From Onthophagus taurus (Eukaryota > Arthropoda > Insecta > Coleoptera > Scarabaeidae): DNA of 64,000 nt. Made by a program: the position numbers and the translations under genes. The notes under the pieces are model-generated. The model searched no databases. It saw only the letters and a list, made by a program, of their open reading frames with translations, and was not told the origin of the DNA. The stretch covers positions 16,864,001 to 16,928,000 of the forward strand of contig NC_091976.1 in NCBI RefSeq assembly GCF_036711975.1, read 5' to 3'. Positions 53,101 to 64,000 of the stretch are shown piece after piece. How positions within the stretch are numbered: the stretch's first letter is position 1; each line of letters opens with the position of its first letter.

Positions 53101-56100
53101 TTCAGAGTGCAATATGCGGAGTTAACAAGACTACTAATATGTTTTTTGAACCTCAGACGAGAGTCCATAACAACACCAAGATTGCTAGTTTCAGAGGAAG
53201 TCACACCACAACACACCAAACAAAAAAAAATATATCACCAAATTATGATAGAAAAATATAATATAACCGAATGATGTGTGGTGGTGAAATCACGTTGTAC
53301 GTGTGTTGACAGCTTAGAAGTTATCCTGGTGAAAAATTCTGCGTGTATGTGCCTCCTGCCACCAACCACAGCCACATTCTCCAAACACATCTTTTTCTCA
53401 GAATTTTTCACCTGCATAACCTCTAAACTTCAACAAACGTACAACGTGATTTCACCACCACACATCATTCGGTTATATTACATTTTTCTATCATAATTTG
53501 GTGATATTTTTGTTTTTTGTTTGGTGTGATTATTGACTATAATATGTTTTCTGCGAAACAACTCAACAAGCTGTTAAATATTCGATAATTTTGACGAAGC
53601 CTTCTGAAGATGCCTTGAAAGGCGAAACCGGTCAAGGTGTAATTAGTAATATATAAAAGTCCATTGTTTAAGTGCACATTAGTATATCTTTATTCCAAAT
53701 TACGACATAATGGTCAGCAAGGAAAATAAAACCAGATGAAAATTGTTTGACAAAGGTAAGTCATCCATTAATCTGCCACTGCTGGGCCCAAAAATAACCA
53801 CTGAGGATTTGGAAGGGTTAACCGTTAGACAGAGCCCAGGATATACTGCTAAATTGTCCAAGTCAGTATTTATCCTATCCACTGCGATATTCACTTCATC
53901 AGATTTAAAGCTATAATATATTTGAGTATCGTCAGCGTACATATGATAATCACAATATTTTAAGCCGGAGCAAAGCTGAAACGTATAAAATAGGTACAAT
54001 AACGGCCAGAGGACAGAACCCTGAGGTACACCCGACACAACACTTAAAAAATCTTTTGTTCATCAAATCATATTCCTCAGTTATAAAAATGTTAAATACG
54101 GTAGTAATTATGACTGTTTGCAAAGTCATGTCTTTTGTCCATCTGCAACATAAAAATTACCTGATTTGGAAATCTTCATTGATATTGACAAAGATCCTGT
54201 TATATCAAAAATCCCTAGCGATAAGAACATTATGTGTATTAAATAAAGATTAAGTCGATCGGGCTGAAGATACCCCTGAATCAGACGATGTTTTGGGAAA
54301 CGCATCTTTACCTACTTATTTGGAAGCTATGCAAGGTATTAAATCCCAGTCATTAAATACATGGAACATTCTGAAAATGTTAGTGACGATATCAAGAAAG
54401 AATCGATTCACGGAATCACTTGTACCTCTTTTTAGGCAATTAGAATAATATTTCATTTGATAAATCAGTTTCAATATTTTTACTACGATGTCTTGTTATG
54501 GTTATTATTTTTAATGAATTGTCTCATTTTCTTGAGCAAATATTTCCTTCTTTTTTAACTTATTTTTGTCTTGTTCACAATTTCTTTAGAGTTCAACTTA
54601 CGATTTAATGGCAAGGTCCCAACTAAATGTGACTTACATTCTTCTTCTTCTTGCAATGTTTATCCACTAAGAAATGTTTGCGATCACATTTTTCATTTCT
54701 TCTCTATTTCTCGCAGTATGGATTATAGCCTCCATGTTGTATTCGTTTCGGAATTTTGTTCATATTAAGATAAATAAAATTCACTAAAATCCACAGGGTT
54801 GTGGAGTCGCTTTTGGTCCTTTTCATAATCTGCATTTCTGGACGTTTTGTATGGTCAGATTCAACTTTGAACCATTATATTGACACCATACCGTACATAG
54901 AAGTAACAAACTGTGAGGCATGAAAAAAAGGTAAAAAAACATCTTTTAGAAGAACTTAATTAGACAAAGAAACAACTCATGTGTATACATCTTGAAAAGG
55001 TAACAGAGGAAGTGGAAAATCCATATGGAAATTGGCAACGATAAGCGGTTGAACCTATATAAGCCTTGGTCAAGATTGAGTACTGTCGATCTTAATACTA
55101 TCTGACTTATGATATAAGTTGTGTATACGATTTCATTACATGATATTGGCTTATAATAATGCATTGAATTAATATGTTAAGTAATGATATCTTGCAAACT
55201 ATTCTTTCTTAGCCCTTTTAAACAGATGAACTTAGAGTGACAATTTAGTTGATCCTTTGCAATTTGGAATTGTTATTAACCTTACTCCAATGATTCTTTA
55301 CATATTCTGTAACTACATTCTTTTTACATTTTTACCAGAAAAAGTAAAAATAATAACACAGAAAAGATTTCATCTTTTCCATTCGACTTGAATGATTTGA
55401 GTATTGCAATCGATTAATCATAGATCAACTCACCAAATGGTGTGTGAAAAATAGAATTACTCATATTAACATAACTGTTCTTCATGAATTTGGAAAGTAA
55501 GTCTGTATTAGAAGCTCAAAACCGCTTAAATGAGTTCAAAATTGCTGAGGTTGATTTTCACAGATTTTCTATGATAAAGTTTCTGCTTTACGAATTGTCT
55601 TATTCTAGTTTCACTTTCTTAGCTACGAAATTCGTTTCCGCAAGCTATCTGCAAGCCTCTGTTATCATTTGTTACCTTCAGTGAGATTCCGCCATGATAG
55701 ATTGAATTTACAGCCGCAGAGCAATTTTAATCTTACCAGTTTAAGTTAATCTTAAACTGAACTTAATATGAGAACACTATAACAAGCAAACGGATACGCA
55801 TGGAAAACACAATACGATATAACACGAAAGTAACTAAACTGTATGATCATATGGGGTAGAAGTAGAAAACAGTTGCAAAACAGCAAAGACATATTGAAGA
55901 AAGTAGACGAATGAAGTAAGTAGGAAAAGGTTTGAAAAATGGAAAATATTAGATTAACCTGAAAGTATTAGGAATGTTCTTAGTTTGAAGAAAACAATGG
56001 ACAACAATAGTTAAATGCAGTGGATGTTCTTAGCTGATTGAGGATCCTACAGGAAAGGAACCCCAACTCGATACTGTCCGGACAATCGAAATCTAAAAGC

Positions 56101-59100
56101 CTAACGTTTGTATAGCAGACATTCTGCCTATAAAACAAGGTTGGATCGGTTGAGTTGAATTGAATAAAATGACTTAAGTTGGGTTAGGTTGTTTTCAAAA
56201 GTATTTATTGAATTGAATCTATCCCGATTGATCCCGATCGATTAATATTGTTCCAAGTTCTGCAATTATTCAATGACAGACGTGGGTTCTTGAGCGAACT
56301 TTTCAATCTAGCTCTTAGCCTTTTGTTCTTTGTGAGCTTTATTTGAACGTTGAGCTGATCTTAAGATACATGCCTTATTCCTTGGCATCTCGTTCCAGTC
56401 AAACTTCCTGTCTGACAATGTTCTGCGATCGAAACTCGGTTCACTAATAATATATTATCGAATCGCTGTCAAGTTAAGGTTGTTGCCGTCATTTGGTCCA
56501 TATGGAAATCAATCAGTTTAAAATATTTATTGGATTGACTATAACCATTACTTTTCTGGTAGTGTTAGGCAAATGGGAAAAGACGAGTTGTTCAATAAGA
56601 ACACTACAACTTTGTATTTAAATAACACAGAATAATTGAGATATTGGGCTGAAATTGACTCCAGTATAAGTCGACTGTGAACTCGTTTGCAGCAAACAAT
56701 AAATCTACTAGTTAACGTAACCTCATGAAAAGAAACCTAACCCCGTTAAATTGCATGAGTGAGGTGGACATTCAACCAAATCATTTCATTTCCTCTTCAG
56801 TAGTCTGCCACTATCTTATTGGAACCACATATCAAGTCCAATCTATTTTGGCCAACAGTAGTTTGGCACGATAGCGAACTCCATTGACCGTAACATGGCC
56901 CCATCACACCACACCGTTAATTTTTATGGTTGTAATTGAAGCACATGTGGATATGTTGCTGTTCAATAATTCAAAAGTTTTTTGTTTTGATGAAAAGTTT
57001 CTGTAAGAAAAGCGAATTAGTTTACGTTGGGTATTTTGTATTTTATATCTTTTAATTTTCTGCAAGACAGACATAATTTTTGATACATAAAACTTGATAG
57101 CTTGCTTTTATAACTCATTCGAGTGTACAGATTTGATATAATTCAAGAACAAGAAACATGTTCAAGATGTATTTTTAGTTTCAATGTTGAACTATTTTTG
57201 TTTATTTAATAAAAAAATAATTAACTTTTCTAAGTCTTTACCTTTTAAGCAGGTGTATATAACATAATCACTTTATTTCTTGTGTAATTTTAAAATTTTA
57301 ATGGTATTTTTATTAATAACTTTCCAATCAACAGATTATTAATAATTCGATAACAGAAAGTATTTATAGAAGCTACCCTTCGTTAAGCCCTTGGCCTTCG
57401 CCGACGTGTTATAACTTTACGACCCAGTTAACAGCTTCCCCCTTTCTCAATAATAACATCGTCCTTACGCGAGCAAGTTTAAATTTGTAACGAGATAGAA
57501 CGACCTCGATATAACACAGAATATCTTGTTACTCAACCTAATTATTACAACTCAACTAAATTACACGATTAAACTGGAGTTGACGTTGAGGGTGCTTTTA
57601 TAGGAAAATTACTATATTATTATTAATTTTTTAATTGGATAGTCTCCGGAACTTCTACGACGATATCCAACCCATGATCATAAAGACTTCCCAATGCCAT
57701 TGGATATGGTTTATTTCTGCCAACCTGAAGGATGTTCTTCGGTTGGGCCGAAACGAACAGCTCTTCGCGAAGCTTCCTCTTTCGTTTTTATGCTCACCGA
57801 TAAGGATTCGGGACGAACTCGATATGGAATTTGCGTAAATTTTTATCGGCCCATCGAAAAAGGGCCTTCAACGATTGGAGTTGGAAGGCGAGGGAGTTCT
57901 ACGTTAAGAAGGGATTCTTGGAGGAAAAGTATGGAAAAAAGTTCAGATTCTGCTTTCTCAAGGTTTAAAAAAAAAATTTAAATCATTTTTAAATCATTAA
58001 TTTTTTGATTCTTCAGTGATTATAGAAGCAGTAATGTTGGTCCTAGTGATTCCGAAAAGGATTGTCCGAGTCGAAGAGATTCGGAGATTTTAACCCATCC
58101 GAATTTCACTCAACCTCCAAGATTAGGAGTTACTGCACCGAGTAATGATTCTGAAAGCGGTGGGAGTCATTCACCATCACCTAGGGCGAGTCGACGGAGA
58201 CAGGTTTGTTTTTATTTAATATTAAAAGAAATTAATTACTTTTCTTTGAAATTTTCTAAATCAATCGAAGGGGAAAATTAAAATGTGTTTCAACTTCAAA
58301 GATTTTTAAATAAGTAATCAGTTTTAAAAATTGCATCAAACAGATGTTGTTTTTCTGTGAAAGGAGCGCAATTTCTGGTTGATTTTTCCATTTTATTTAC
58401 TCGAATCCAATCTATTTCTTACTTCGAGTTAAAAGCGATATAATATTTCTTTTTCGTTTTAAGTCTTTTATGTTTTATTTGCAATACTACTTTTGAAATG
58501 AAAATTTATTTACTTTTTTTGCAGCGAATTCGTAATCATTCTTTAACATCTCTATGCCTTTTATCCCATCATCCATTTTTCTCAACATTCCGTGAATGTC
58601 TCTTCATTCTAAAGAAATTAATAGACGCCTGTAATGAATCATCAAGTCCAAGAAGAGTTGGTGCTTCAAGACAAGTTGGAAGGTAACCTCTAATCTAAAG
58701 TAATTTTTTATGTTACATAAAAACTTTTCTTTTTGATTAGAGACACGGTATGGAGTGTAATAACAAATCAAGCAAGTGACTCAACGCCTTCGATAGTTCT
58801 TCATGATGTTCGTGAAATAGAAACGTGGATTTTAAGACTTTTATCTGCTCCGGTGCCGATTCCGGGTAAAACTCGCGTCGAAGTCGAGGTTTTATCACCA
58901 ACGGTTTACGAGCCTTTAGTTTTTGCCTTACCCGATCATACCAGATTTACATTGGTTGATTTTCCTCTTCATTTACCATTGGAACTTTTGGGTGTGGATA
59001 CTTGTTTAAAAGTTTTAACATTGATATTATTGGAAAATAAGGTGGTGTTACAATCGCGTGATTACAATGCTCTTTCTATGTCGGTTATGGCTTTCGTGAC

Positions 59101-61991
59101 CATGATTTATCCGTTGGAATATATGTTTCCGGTTATTCCATTATTGCCGACTTGTATGAGTTGTGCCGAACAGGTTTGTTGCGATTTTTTTTACCTTTTT
59201 GTTTTGAATTATTTCTTTTTGATGATGGTGTAGTTATTATTGGCACCAACGCCTTTTGTGATTGGATTACCCGCAAGTTTTTTGATGTACAAGAAAAATT
59301 TCCGGTTGCCTGATGATGTTTGGTTGGTCGATTTGGACTCGAATAAATTGTTGCCTCAAGGGGAAATTCCCCCGTTACCTGAACCTGAAGGAACGATTCT
59401 CAAGAACCATTTAAGACAAGTAAGAATTTGTTATTGAACCCATTTTTTTCAATCCAAATTTTTCTTAATAACTTTTTTGGTATATGCTTCTGAATTGTCG
59501 ATATTTTATTAAAATAAGGAAGTTCTTGTGGAATTCATTTTAAATTCGTTTTTCTTTTTTTAAATTTTATGAAAACAGGCTATGCAACTTATGGATCAAG
59601 TGGGCACAGGAGTAAATATCACTTTTGCACATTCAATAAAAATGCATGTTGTAGAACGTTTGGAGAAACTTAGAAATTTATTTTAGAAAATTAATACTTT
59701 CATTTTAATTTATTGGCGAATATTTTTGATATCACGTTAATAAATAGCTAACTAAAGTATGCTATATATTAATTTATTATAGTATGCTTTAAGCTTTATA
59801 AACAGAGAGAAGCTTAATTCAATTTTGATTTTTATAGTGGCAAGTTATCTAAATTTAACACTGCACAATTTTCATGAAAAAAATTAGAATGAGTAGAAAG
59901 TGATAAAGTTGCTAAAATATACAAAATCTATATACAGCGCGAGATAGGGAAATATTGCTTTTTTCCTCAAGAGTTTCAACGTCATCCAAAGATTCTCAAC
60001 GCCTTTCAATATCCTAACATTACTCCCAACATCTATAAATACATCTATATCCATAAATGACTCTAATCCTGTGACTTCCAATGTTTAAAAAATTATAAAC
60101 TCTTGATTAAAAATGTAAAATTCTCTATTACACTCTGTAAATCAAGCATGAATATGTAGACTATTAATAATCTCAATCATTTATACTAACATTAAAATAT
60201 CTTAGGCACTAGGTAGTTTATCAACACCAAGTGCTTCTTCTACTCAATTGATGCCGTCCAGAAGAGAAAGCATTCCAGCTCCAAATACCTTAAGGTAACA
60301 CTAATCTAAATTAATTCATAATGATACTAATTCATTCATTTTTAGTGTTTCTTCAGCAAGAAAATCTCCTGATGTCTCACCGTCTCCATCGCCATCTCCA
60401 ATCCTCCCCAACAGTAAGCTTTTCGCAGGTTCCCCATCGATTTCCCCAAGAAGCAGTATTTCGCCATCTCAACAATCTCCATTCGCCCCTCTAGTTTACG
60501 GAAACGATATTGATTCTGTTGATGTTGCCACAAGAGTGGCTATGGTGAGGTTTTTTAATTCGCAAAATTTGTTGGCGAATTTTGCTGAACATACAAGAAC
60601 GTTAAGACTTTATCCACGACCGGTTGTTGCGTTACAAATTAATAGTTTTCTGCGTTCGCGGCCGAGAACGTCACAATTTTTAAACAGATTTGCTAGAACT
60701 CAAGCGGTTGAGTTTTTGGCGGAATGGTCTTTAACGCCCAGTAACGTAGCGTTTCAAAGGGTTCAAACAGGGATTTTAGATCCGATTCAAATTGGTGATA
60801 AACCAAAATGGTACATGCATTGTTTGGATTCGATGAAGTTTGTTGTTTGGGATGATGGAAGTTCGTTAAACGGTGCTTTGAGAAGTATTCAAAATCAAGA
60901 AAGTCAACCAACTGATGAAAGTGGGTCAGATTCTGAAGAAGGTGAAAGCACAAGTTCTAGTTATTCCTCGTTAAGCGACTTTGTTTCTGAGATGGCATCA
61001 TCTGATTTGTCACCCGGAGGTTCTTATCAAGATCACAAAGCATCTCAAAACATGTCTTTGTCATCAAATTTAGACCCTCAATCGATTTATAAACCACCTT
61101 CAGAGCTTCTATATCCAGATGGTGATATTCCCGAAAACCGCCCGGATTCACCTCAATCTTCAAGTAGTAGTACAAACTCTGAATTGAGTTCGCCGTCTTA
61201 TAATCGTGATTCCGAGTTGGAATTTTCAAATCGATTAAAAACCGAATCCCAACCCGTTCAGAAAGATAAAGATAAAGAAGAAAGCGGGAGTTTAGAAAAT
61301 GAATCCGATTCTAATTCGACGACTACTCCAAAGACAATTATTAGTACAAGTAAACAAGATTCGCCTACGAGTGTTTCTGCTGATACGAGTGAAAAAGTAC
61401 GTAAAACTCGTTCCGGAAGAACAATAACTCCAGTTCCACCAATCGCACCGGGATTAACTCGACAGCCCAGCGTGGGAAATGTTCTTGCTCGAACATCCAG
61501 TTTTAGCTCATCGGGAAATGGAAGTCCCGCTCCATCTTCAGGCGGAAGTGTCGGCGTACAAAGGCAAGGTTCTCAAGGTTCACTTTTCGAACAGTTCGCA
61601 TCGCAAGCCAAAGAATTGGTTAAAGAAACAACTCGACAGAGTAGCCAGGATGGAATTCTTGCTCAAATGGATAAATTTAAAAGTAGTGCAAAAGGAAAAT
61701 TTAGCGATGAAGATATCTTTGCGCCATTTGATAAAGTAATTTAGCTTTTTTAAGGTGTGATTGGCGAAATATATTTTTATTCTTTTTTAGTTAACAAGTC
61801 ATGCAAAGAAAGCAGCTGATGAAGCCGCTAAAAGTGTTCACGAAGCTAGTAAAAGTGCTTTGGAAGCTAGTAAAACGGCAGCTGGTGTTAGTAAAAATAC
61901 TATTGAGGATTTAACTTATGTTGGGAAGTCTACTATTGGAGATTTAACAAAAAGTGCGAAAGAAGCTGTTGTTAAAAAAGGATTGTTGAGG
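50130..61991 (+). CDS. MADD: MADD / Rab3 GDP-GTP exchange protein (DENN domain), 5' two-thirds
   Basis: Nine core coding exons, phases consistent: 50130-50243 (exon body from about 50016), 57643-57962, 58017-58203, 58525-58682, 58741-59173, 59234-59419, 60206-60294, 60346-61735 and 61791-61991. They give 1026 codons and the gene continues beyond the window. Starts [20 protein letters not shown], then [17 protein letters not shown]. uDENN spans about residues 10-140 ([40 protein letters not shown]). cDENN spans about 210-465 ([55 protein letters not shown]). dDENN spans about 550-640 ([20 protein letters not shown]). A Ser-rich linker follows, and an amphipathic [20 protein letters not shown] repeat closes the last exon. 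It activates Rab3/Rab27 in secretory vesicle traffic. The donor after 57962 is GTTTAA, weak but needed for frame. The C-terminal region (death-domain-like part) is off the right edge. Confidence 0.95.
50244..51285. other. MADD intron 2, 5' part, nothing recognised
   Basis: AT-rich intron. A GC-richer block at about 51050-51270 begins near a TTAACACGTTGAGCTCCGCG sequence that resembles a piggyBac-type end, but no partner was found. Confidence 0.3.
51390..51430. repeat. 15-bp perfect hairpin in the Tigger 5' region
   Basis: TTTGTTGTTGGTTAG (51390-51404) and CTAACCAACAACAAA (51416-51430) pair perfectly around an 11-nt loop. Confidence 0.7.
53212..53528. repeat. 317-bp foldback hairpin inside the LINE
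   Basis: The left arm (CACACCAAACAAAAAA, ATATCACCAAATTATGATAG, AACCGAATGATGTGTGGTGG, TGAAATCACGTTGTACGT) matches the minus-strand reading of the right arm over roughly 120-150 bases with few changes. It interrupts the LINE frame, so it inserted later, possibly as part of the same unit as the ribozyme-like motif that follows. Confidence 0.8.
53599..53638 (+). ncRNA. Hammerhead-ribozyme-like motif 2
   Basis: Same architecture as the motif at 25165-25202 with different stems. Stem I 5' is GCCTT (53599-53603). Core CTGAAGA is 53604-53610. One extra T is at 53611. Stem II is GCCT/AGGC with loop TGAA (53612-53623). GAA is 53624-53626. Stem III is AC/GT with loop CG (53627-53632). C53633 completes GTC. 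Stem I 3' is AAGGT (53634-53638), pairing with one G-U. Likely a Penelope-like terminal-repeat remnant; self-cleavage is untested. Confidence 0.6.
54441..56690. other. MADD intron 2, middle part, no gene
   Basis: AT-rich intron with no recognised domain. Low-level repeat-like sequence is likely, but nothing can be named. Confidence 0.35.
56700..56960 (-). mobile_element. Mariner-family transposase remnant
   Basis: Minus-strand frames read [13 protein letters not shown] near 56915-56880 (family form VTVNGERYRAM). Then AKIDW and a damaged stretch follow where WFQQDGATCHTA is expected, and EEEMKWFG. Short, broken, no ends seen. Confidence 0.45.
56961..57642. other. MADD intron 2, 3' part
   Basis: AT-rich intron end leading to the acceptor AG at 57641-57642. 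No other feature. Confidence 0.5.
59579..59611 (+). CDS. Candidate 33-nt MADD microexon (or short alternative end)
   Basis: The acceptor GAAAACAG (AG at 59577-59578) is followed by 33 nt encoding [11 protein letters not shown] and then a GTAAAT donor at 59612. Both borders are phase 0, so it could be inserted between HLRQ (59419) and ALGSL (60206) without a frame change. If the donor is skipped, the frame runs on to a TAG at about 59683-59685 and would end the protein early, about 500 residues in. Core family proteins read HLKQAL, which fits direct joining to 60206, so this would be an alternative exon. Confidence 0.4.
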
Positions 61992-62749
61992 GTAAGGAAT
62001 ATTTTTTTATAAATTGAGCAGTACTTAGTTAAATTTTAATTTATAATATCAGAATATGATCTTGTTAAATGTCCACGTCCTTAATGTGGACATTTGTAAG
62101 TATTAATTTTGATAAAAAAGACATGCAGGGTGGAGAGACATATTAAGATAATGAATAATCCTAAACAGGAATTCTGCACCGTTTGAATTCGTGCTTTAGT
62201 AACAAAATTAAACAAATTTGATTAAGAGTTCCTTTAAAAACTGTTCATTTATTTTGATAATAATCTTACAAAATAATGCAGATATTAAGTCGATGATATG
62301 ATTGCATCTTGGTATACAATGCTTGGTATAAACAACAAAAGTGCGCAGGCATTTTATAAAAAGTTTCTGGTCAACAATGTTTTCACAATATCGTGTACGT
62401 GCTCAGGTTGTCTAATTCCATAATATCTGCCAATTGCCAAAATGATTGGAGATAAATTTATAAATCTTAAGCGAAATGAATGTTGCGGCGATGAAAGAAT
62501 ATTTGCCTCATCTGAAGATGAAGGCAGTGAAAATTAACTGAATCATTACGGAAATGCAGATATTGAATTTGCTGATCAGAATTTACGAGGTTTCGTTATC
62601 TTATATCAATCAGCTATCACTTCCTCAGAATTTCCATTTACTATATCTAAGTGATTTAGTCCGTTATTTAGAGCTGTATAAAACGCTGCTAAAGTATTAA
62701 GATCCAGATTTACGAAAACTCTTACCTTCATATTTGTGACTTCCTTTAT
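61992..62749. other. MADD intron after the last in-window exon
   Basis: AT-rich. It contains a 10-bp perfect hairpin AAATGTCCAC/GTGGACATTT (62067-62076 and 62086-62095). Short acidic frames near 62500-62540 are not assignable. Confidence 0.4.
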
Positions 62750-63985
62750 CTTTTTATATGTATTGGGTATTACAGTGGTCATGTTTTCTTAGTAAGTTCT
62801 CCAGTTCCTCACATCTCCTGTCTCATGCCTTCTTTCGCTTTTCTGATGTGTCTCTTGATTATTCTTTGTGTTTCTTTATATTTCGCTTTATTTCGATTTT
62901 TGCAAGATTCGAGTGTCCATCAGTTCTAAGATTTTTTCTGACATCCATGAATTTTGTGTAATTACTATACTGTCTTGTAATTTTTCTGTTTGTATGGCTG
63001 TAATCTTTGTTTGGAAAGTGTTCCAAATGTTTTCGACTGCTTCCGCTATTTCTGTTGGTGTTTCACTAAATTTTTCTTTGAGTGTTTTCTCTATTTTTGC
63101 TTGTATTTCCGGTTATTTAAGTTTATCGATGTTGAGTTCTCTCTTCCTTTTGTGCATGATTTTCTTCAACTTAATTGAGATATTGCCATCAACAGGATTG
63201 TCGTCAGACCAGATGTCAGCTCTAGGATATGTTTTAACTCCGTTGATTCAATTTCTATAACGCTTATCAATCAGTATGTAATCAATATGATTTCTAATCA
63301 AGGTGTTTTAATTATCTCCGGGCACTTTTCATGTATATATTTTTCTCACTGCCAGTTGAAACCAAGAGTTTGCGATCATTAGCTTTTCTTCCTGGCAGAA
63401 TTGAATTAGTGTTATGATTTCTTTGATACAAACCAAAGTTCCAACGATGTCGTCAATTCTCCCTTTACCTACTTTAGCATTCAAATTTTCCATAATAACA
63501 TTTACCTCACTTTTCTTTGTTATCTCAATGAGCTATTTGATCTTTTGGTAAAAATCTCGTATCTCACTTTCTAGTTTCACTGCTTGAATAAACTTAATAT
63601 TTTGGGGTGTGCTATGGATTTTCGGCATATCAGATAGAGCTATAAAGTACTTTACAGATTATTTTACTCTCCTTGTCAACTATAAATGCCAGTCCATTAT
63701 AATGATGAGGATAGTCATTGCCGACGTAGTAATCTAACTTCACTAACTCCAAGAACGTTGACTCCCATCCCTTTCATTTCTCTCACGATGTTACGAGGTT
63801 GACAAAAAGAGTGATTTAGGATTCCAGGTACCAAGTTTCAATTTATGATTTTTATTTCGTTCAACTTTCGGGTGGTTCCTAGCAATTTTAGTGGCCACTT
63901 TTAGCACCCCTTGACCACTTAAGGACTGCCACGAACTGCAGAGAGGGTTTAGTGTGTTGTTTTCTCCTTGCCTAATACATCGCAT
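62750..63985 (-). mobile_element. Decayed LINE 5' half (endonuclease domain)
   Basis: Minus-strand frames from 63985: KLKLGTWNPKSL (family form GTWNVRSL), NIVREMKGMGVNVLGVSEVR near 63790-63735, NVIMENLNAKVGKGRIDDIV near 63500-63440, NHIDYILIDKRYRN near 63290-63250, INGVKTYPRADIWSDDNPVD (about 63250-63190; SDH became SDD), and a KLKKIMHKRKREL tail with an open stretch to about 62760. Many stops. It lies antisense in a MADD intron. Confidence 0.8.
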
Positions 63986-64000
63986 TGTTACAGTCGGTTA

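Larger units (their letters stand above)
52438..54045 (-). mobile_element. LINE (CR1/Jockey-like) inserted in the Tigger copy
   Basis: Minus-strand 54038-53750 reads [40 protein letters not shown] (catalytic YADD intact) and [15 protein letters not shown]. After an insertion the frame resumes at 53200 with [20 protein letters not shown] and [20 protein letters not shown]. The 3' end near 52440 finishes in AATAAATG and an (ATT)n tail. It is 5'-truncated. Confidence 0.8.
51290..54440 (+). mobile_element. Tigger/pogo transposon, split by a later LINE
   Basis: A TA-flanked end CAGTAATGTTCGTTTAGCGT begins at 51290. Plus-strand frames give KMGIIQEKK near 51570, then [13 protein letters not shown] (CENP-B-type helix-turn-helix, 51790), [18 protein letters not shown] (first catalytic aspartate, 51935-51990), and ENPRRS near 52110. 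[12 protein letters not shown] (about 52210-52245) has histidine in place of the second aspartate. The frame reaches [14 protein letters not shown] at 52437, where the LINE begins. After the LINE, 54060-54440 resumes with AKFCPSATKNYL and [20 protein letters not shown], plausible C-terminus. Lost catalysis and stops make it dead. It is in MADD intron 2. Confidence 0.7.

Noticed and set aside
61479..61739. 86-codon frame overlapping MADD
   Set aside because: Out-of-frame shadow of the Ser-rich MADD exon.
62480..62640. Acidic plus-strand frames (FASSEDEGSEN) that could be a transposase N-terminus
   Set aside because: Too short and not followed by any transposase core.

Overview
This is an AT-rich (roughly two-thirds A+T by eye) animal nuclear window with short GT-AG introns and many decayed transposons. 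The gene set points to an insect: a Rab3 GEF (MADD), syndapin, RNF121, ALG5 and an insect-type EcKinase-like protein. The repeats (DUF4817-type and other mariners, piggyBac, hAT, Tigger, Jockey-like and related LINEs) fit too. A beetle would be my first guess, but nothing here proves the order.

Layout. (1) 1-2.84 kb: minus-strand syndapin/PACSIN, first coding exon only (2451-2813). The rest of that gene lies left of the window. Mariner and LINE remnants sit in the downstream intron. (2) 2.84-28.2 kb: a gene-poor stretch of old LINEs, MITEs, a piggyBac copy with one intact end, a hAT remnant, a hammerhead-ribozyme-like motif inside perfect 40-nt inverted arms (25097-25249), diverged satellite monomers and a broken mariner. 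(3) 28.2-37.5 kb: RNF121 (minus, six coding exons, 28205-35571) head-to-head with ALG5 (plus, five exons, 36256-37515), 684 bp between start codons. RNF121 intron 5 holds two mariner-type elements, one with unusually long (~480 bp) inverted repeats. CTCF-like motifs lie just beyond the RNF121 3' end and between the two start codons. (4) 37.5-43.5 kb: LINE fragments, short repeats and a 64-bp near-perfect hairpin. (5) 43508-44722: an intact intronless EcKinase-like gene, minus strand. (6) 44938-48802: a ~3.9 kb element with inverted-repeat ends whose body is a ~172-bp-monomer satellite, with a recent 1369-bp higher-order duplication. (7) 49.1-64 kb: plus-strand MADD/Rab3-GEP, with a 5'UTR exon and nine core coding exons (1026 codons) reconstructed. 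The gene runs off the right edge. Its large intron 2 carries a Tigger copy split by a LINE, itself split by a hairpin plus a second hammerhead-like motif.

The host genes are housekeeping or trafficking genes: membrane bending at endocytic sites (syndapin), Rab3/Rab27 activation (MADD), ER ubiquitin ligation (RNF121) and ER dolichol-phosphate-glucose synthesis (ALG5). RNF121 and ALG5 both act at the ER and share an intergenic promoter region. The best candidates for something under-described are the two hammerhead-like motifs, whose stems change sequence while pairing is kept, and the inverted-repeat element that carries a satellite array.
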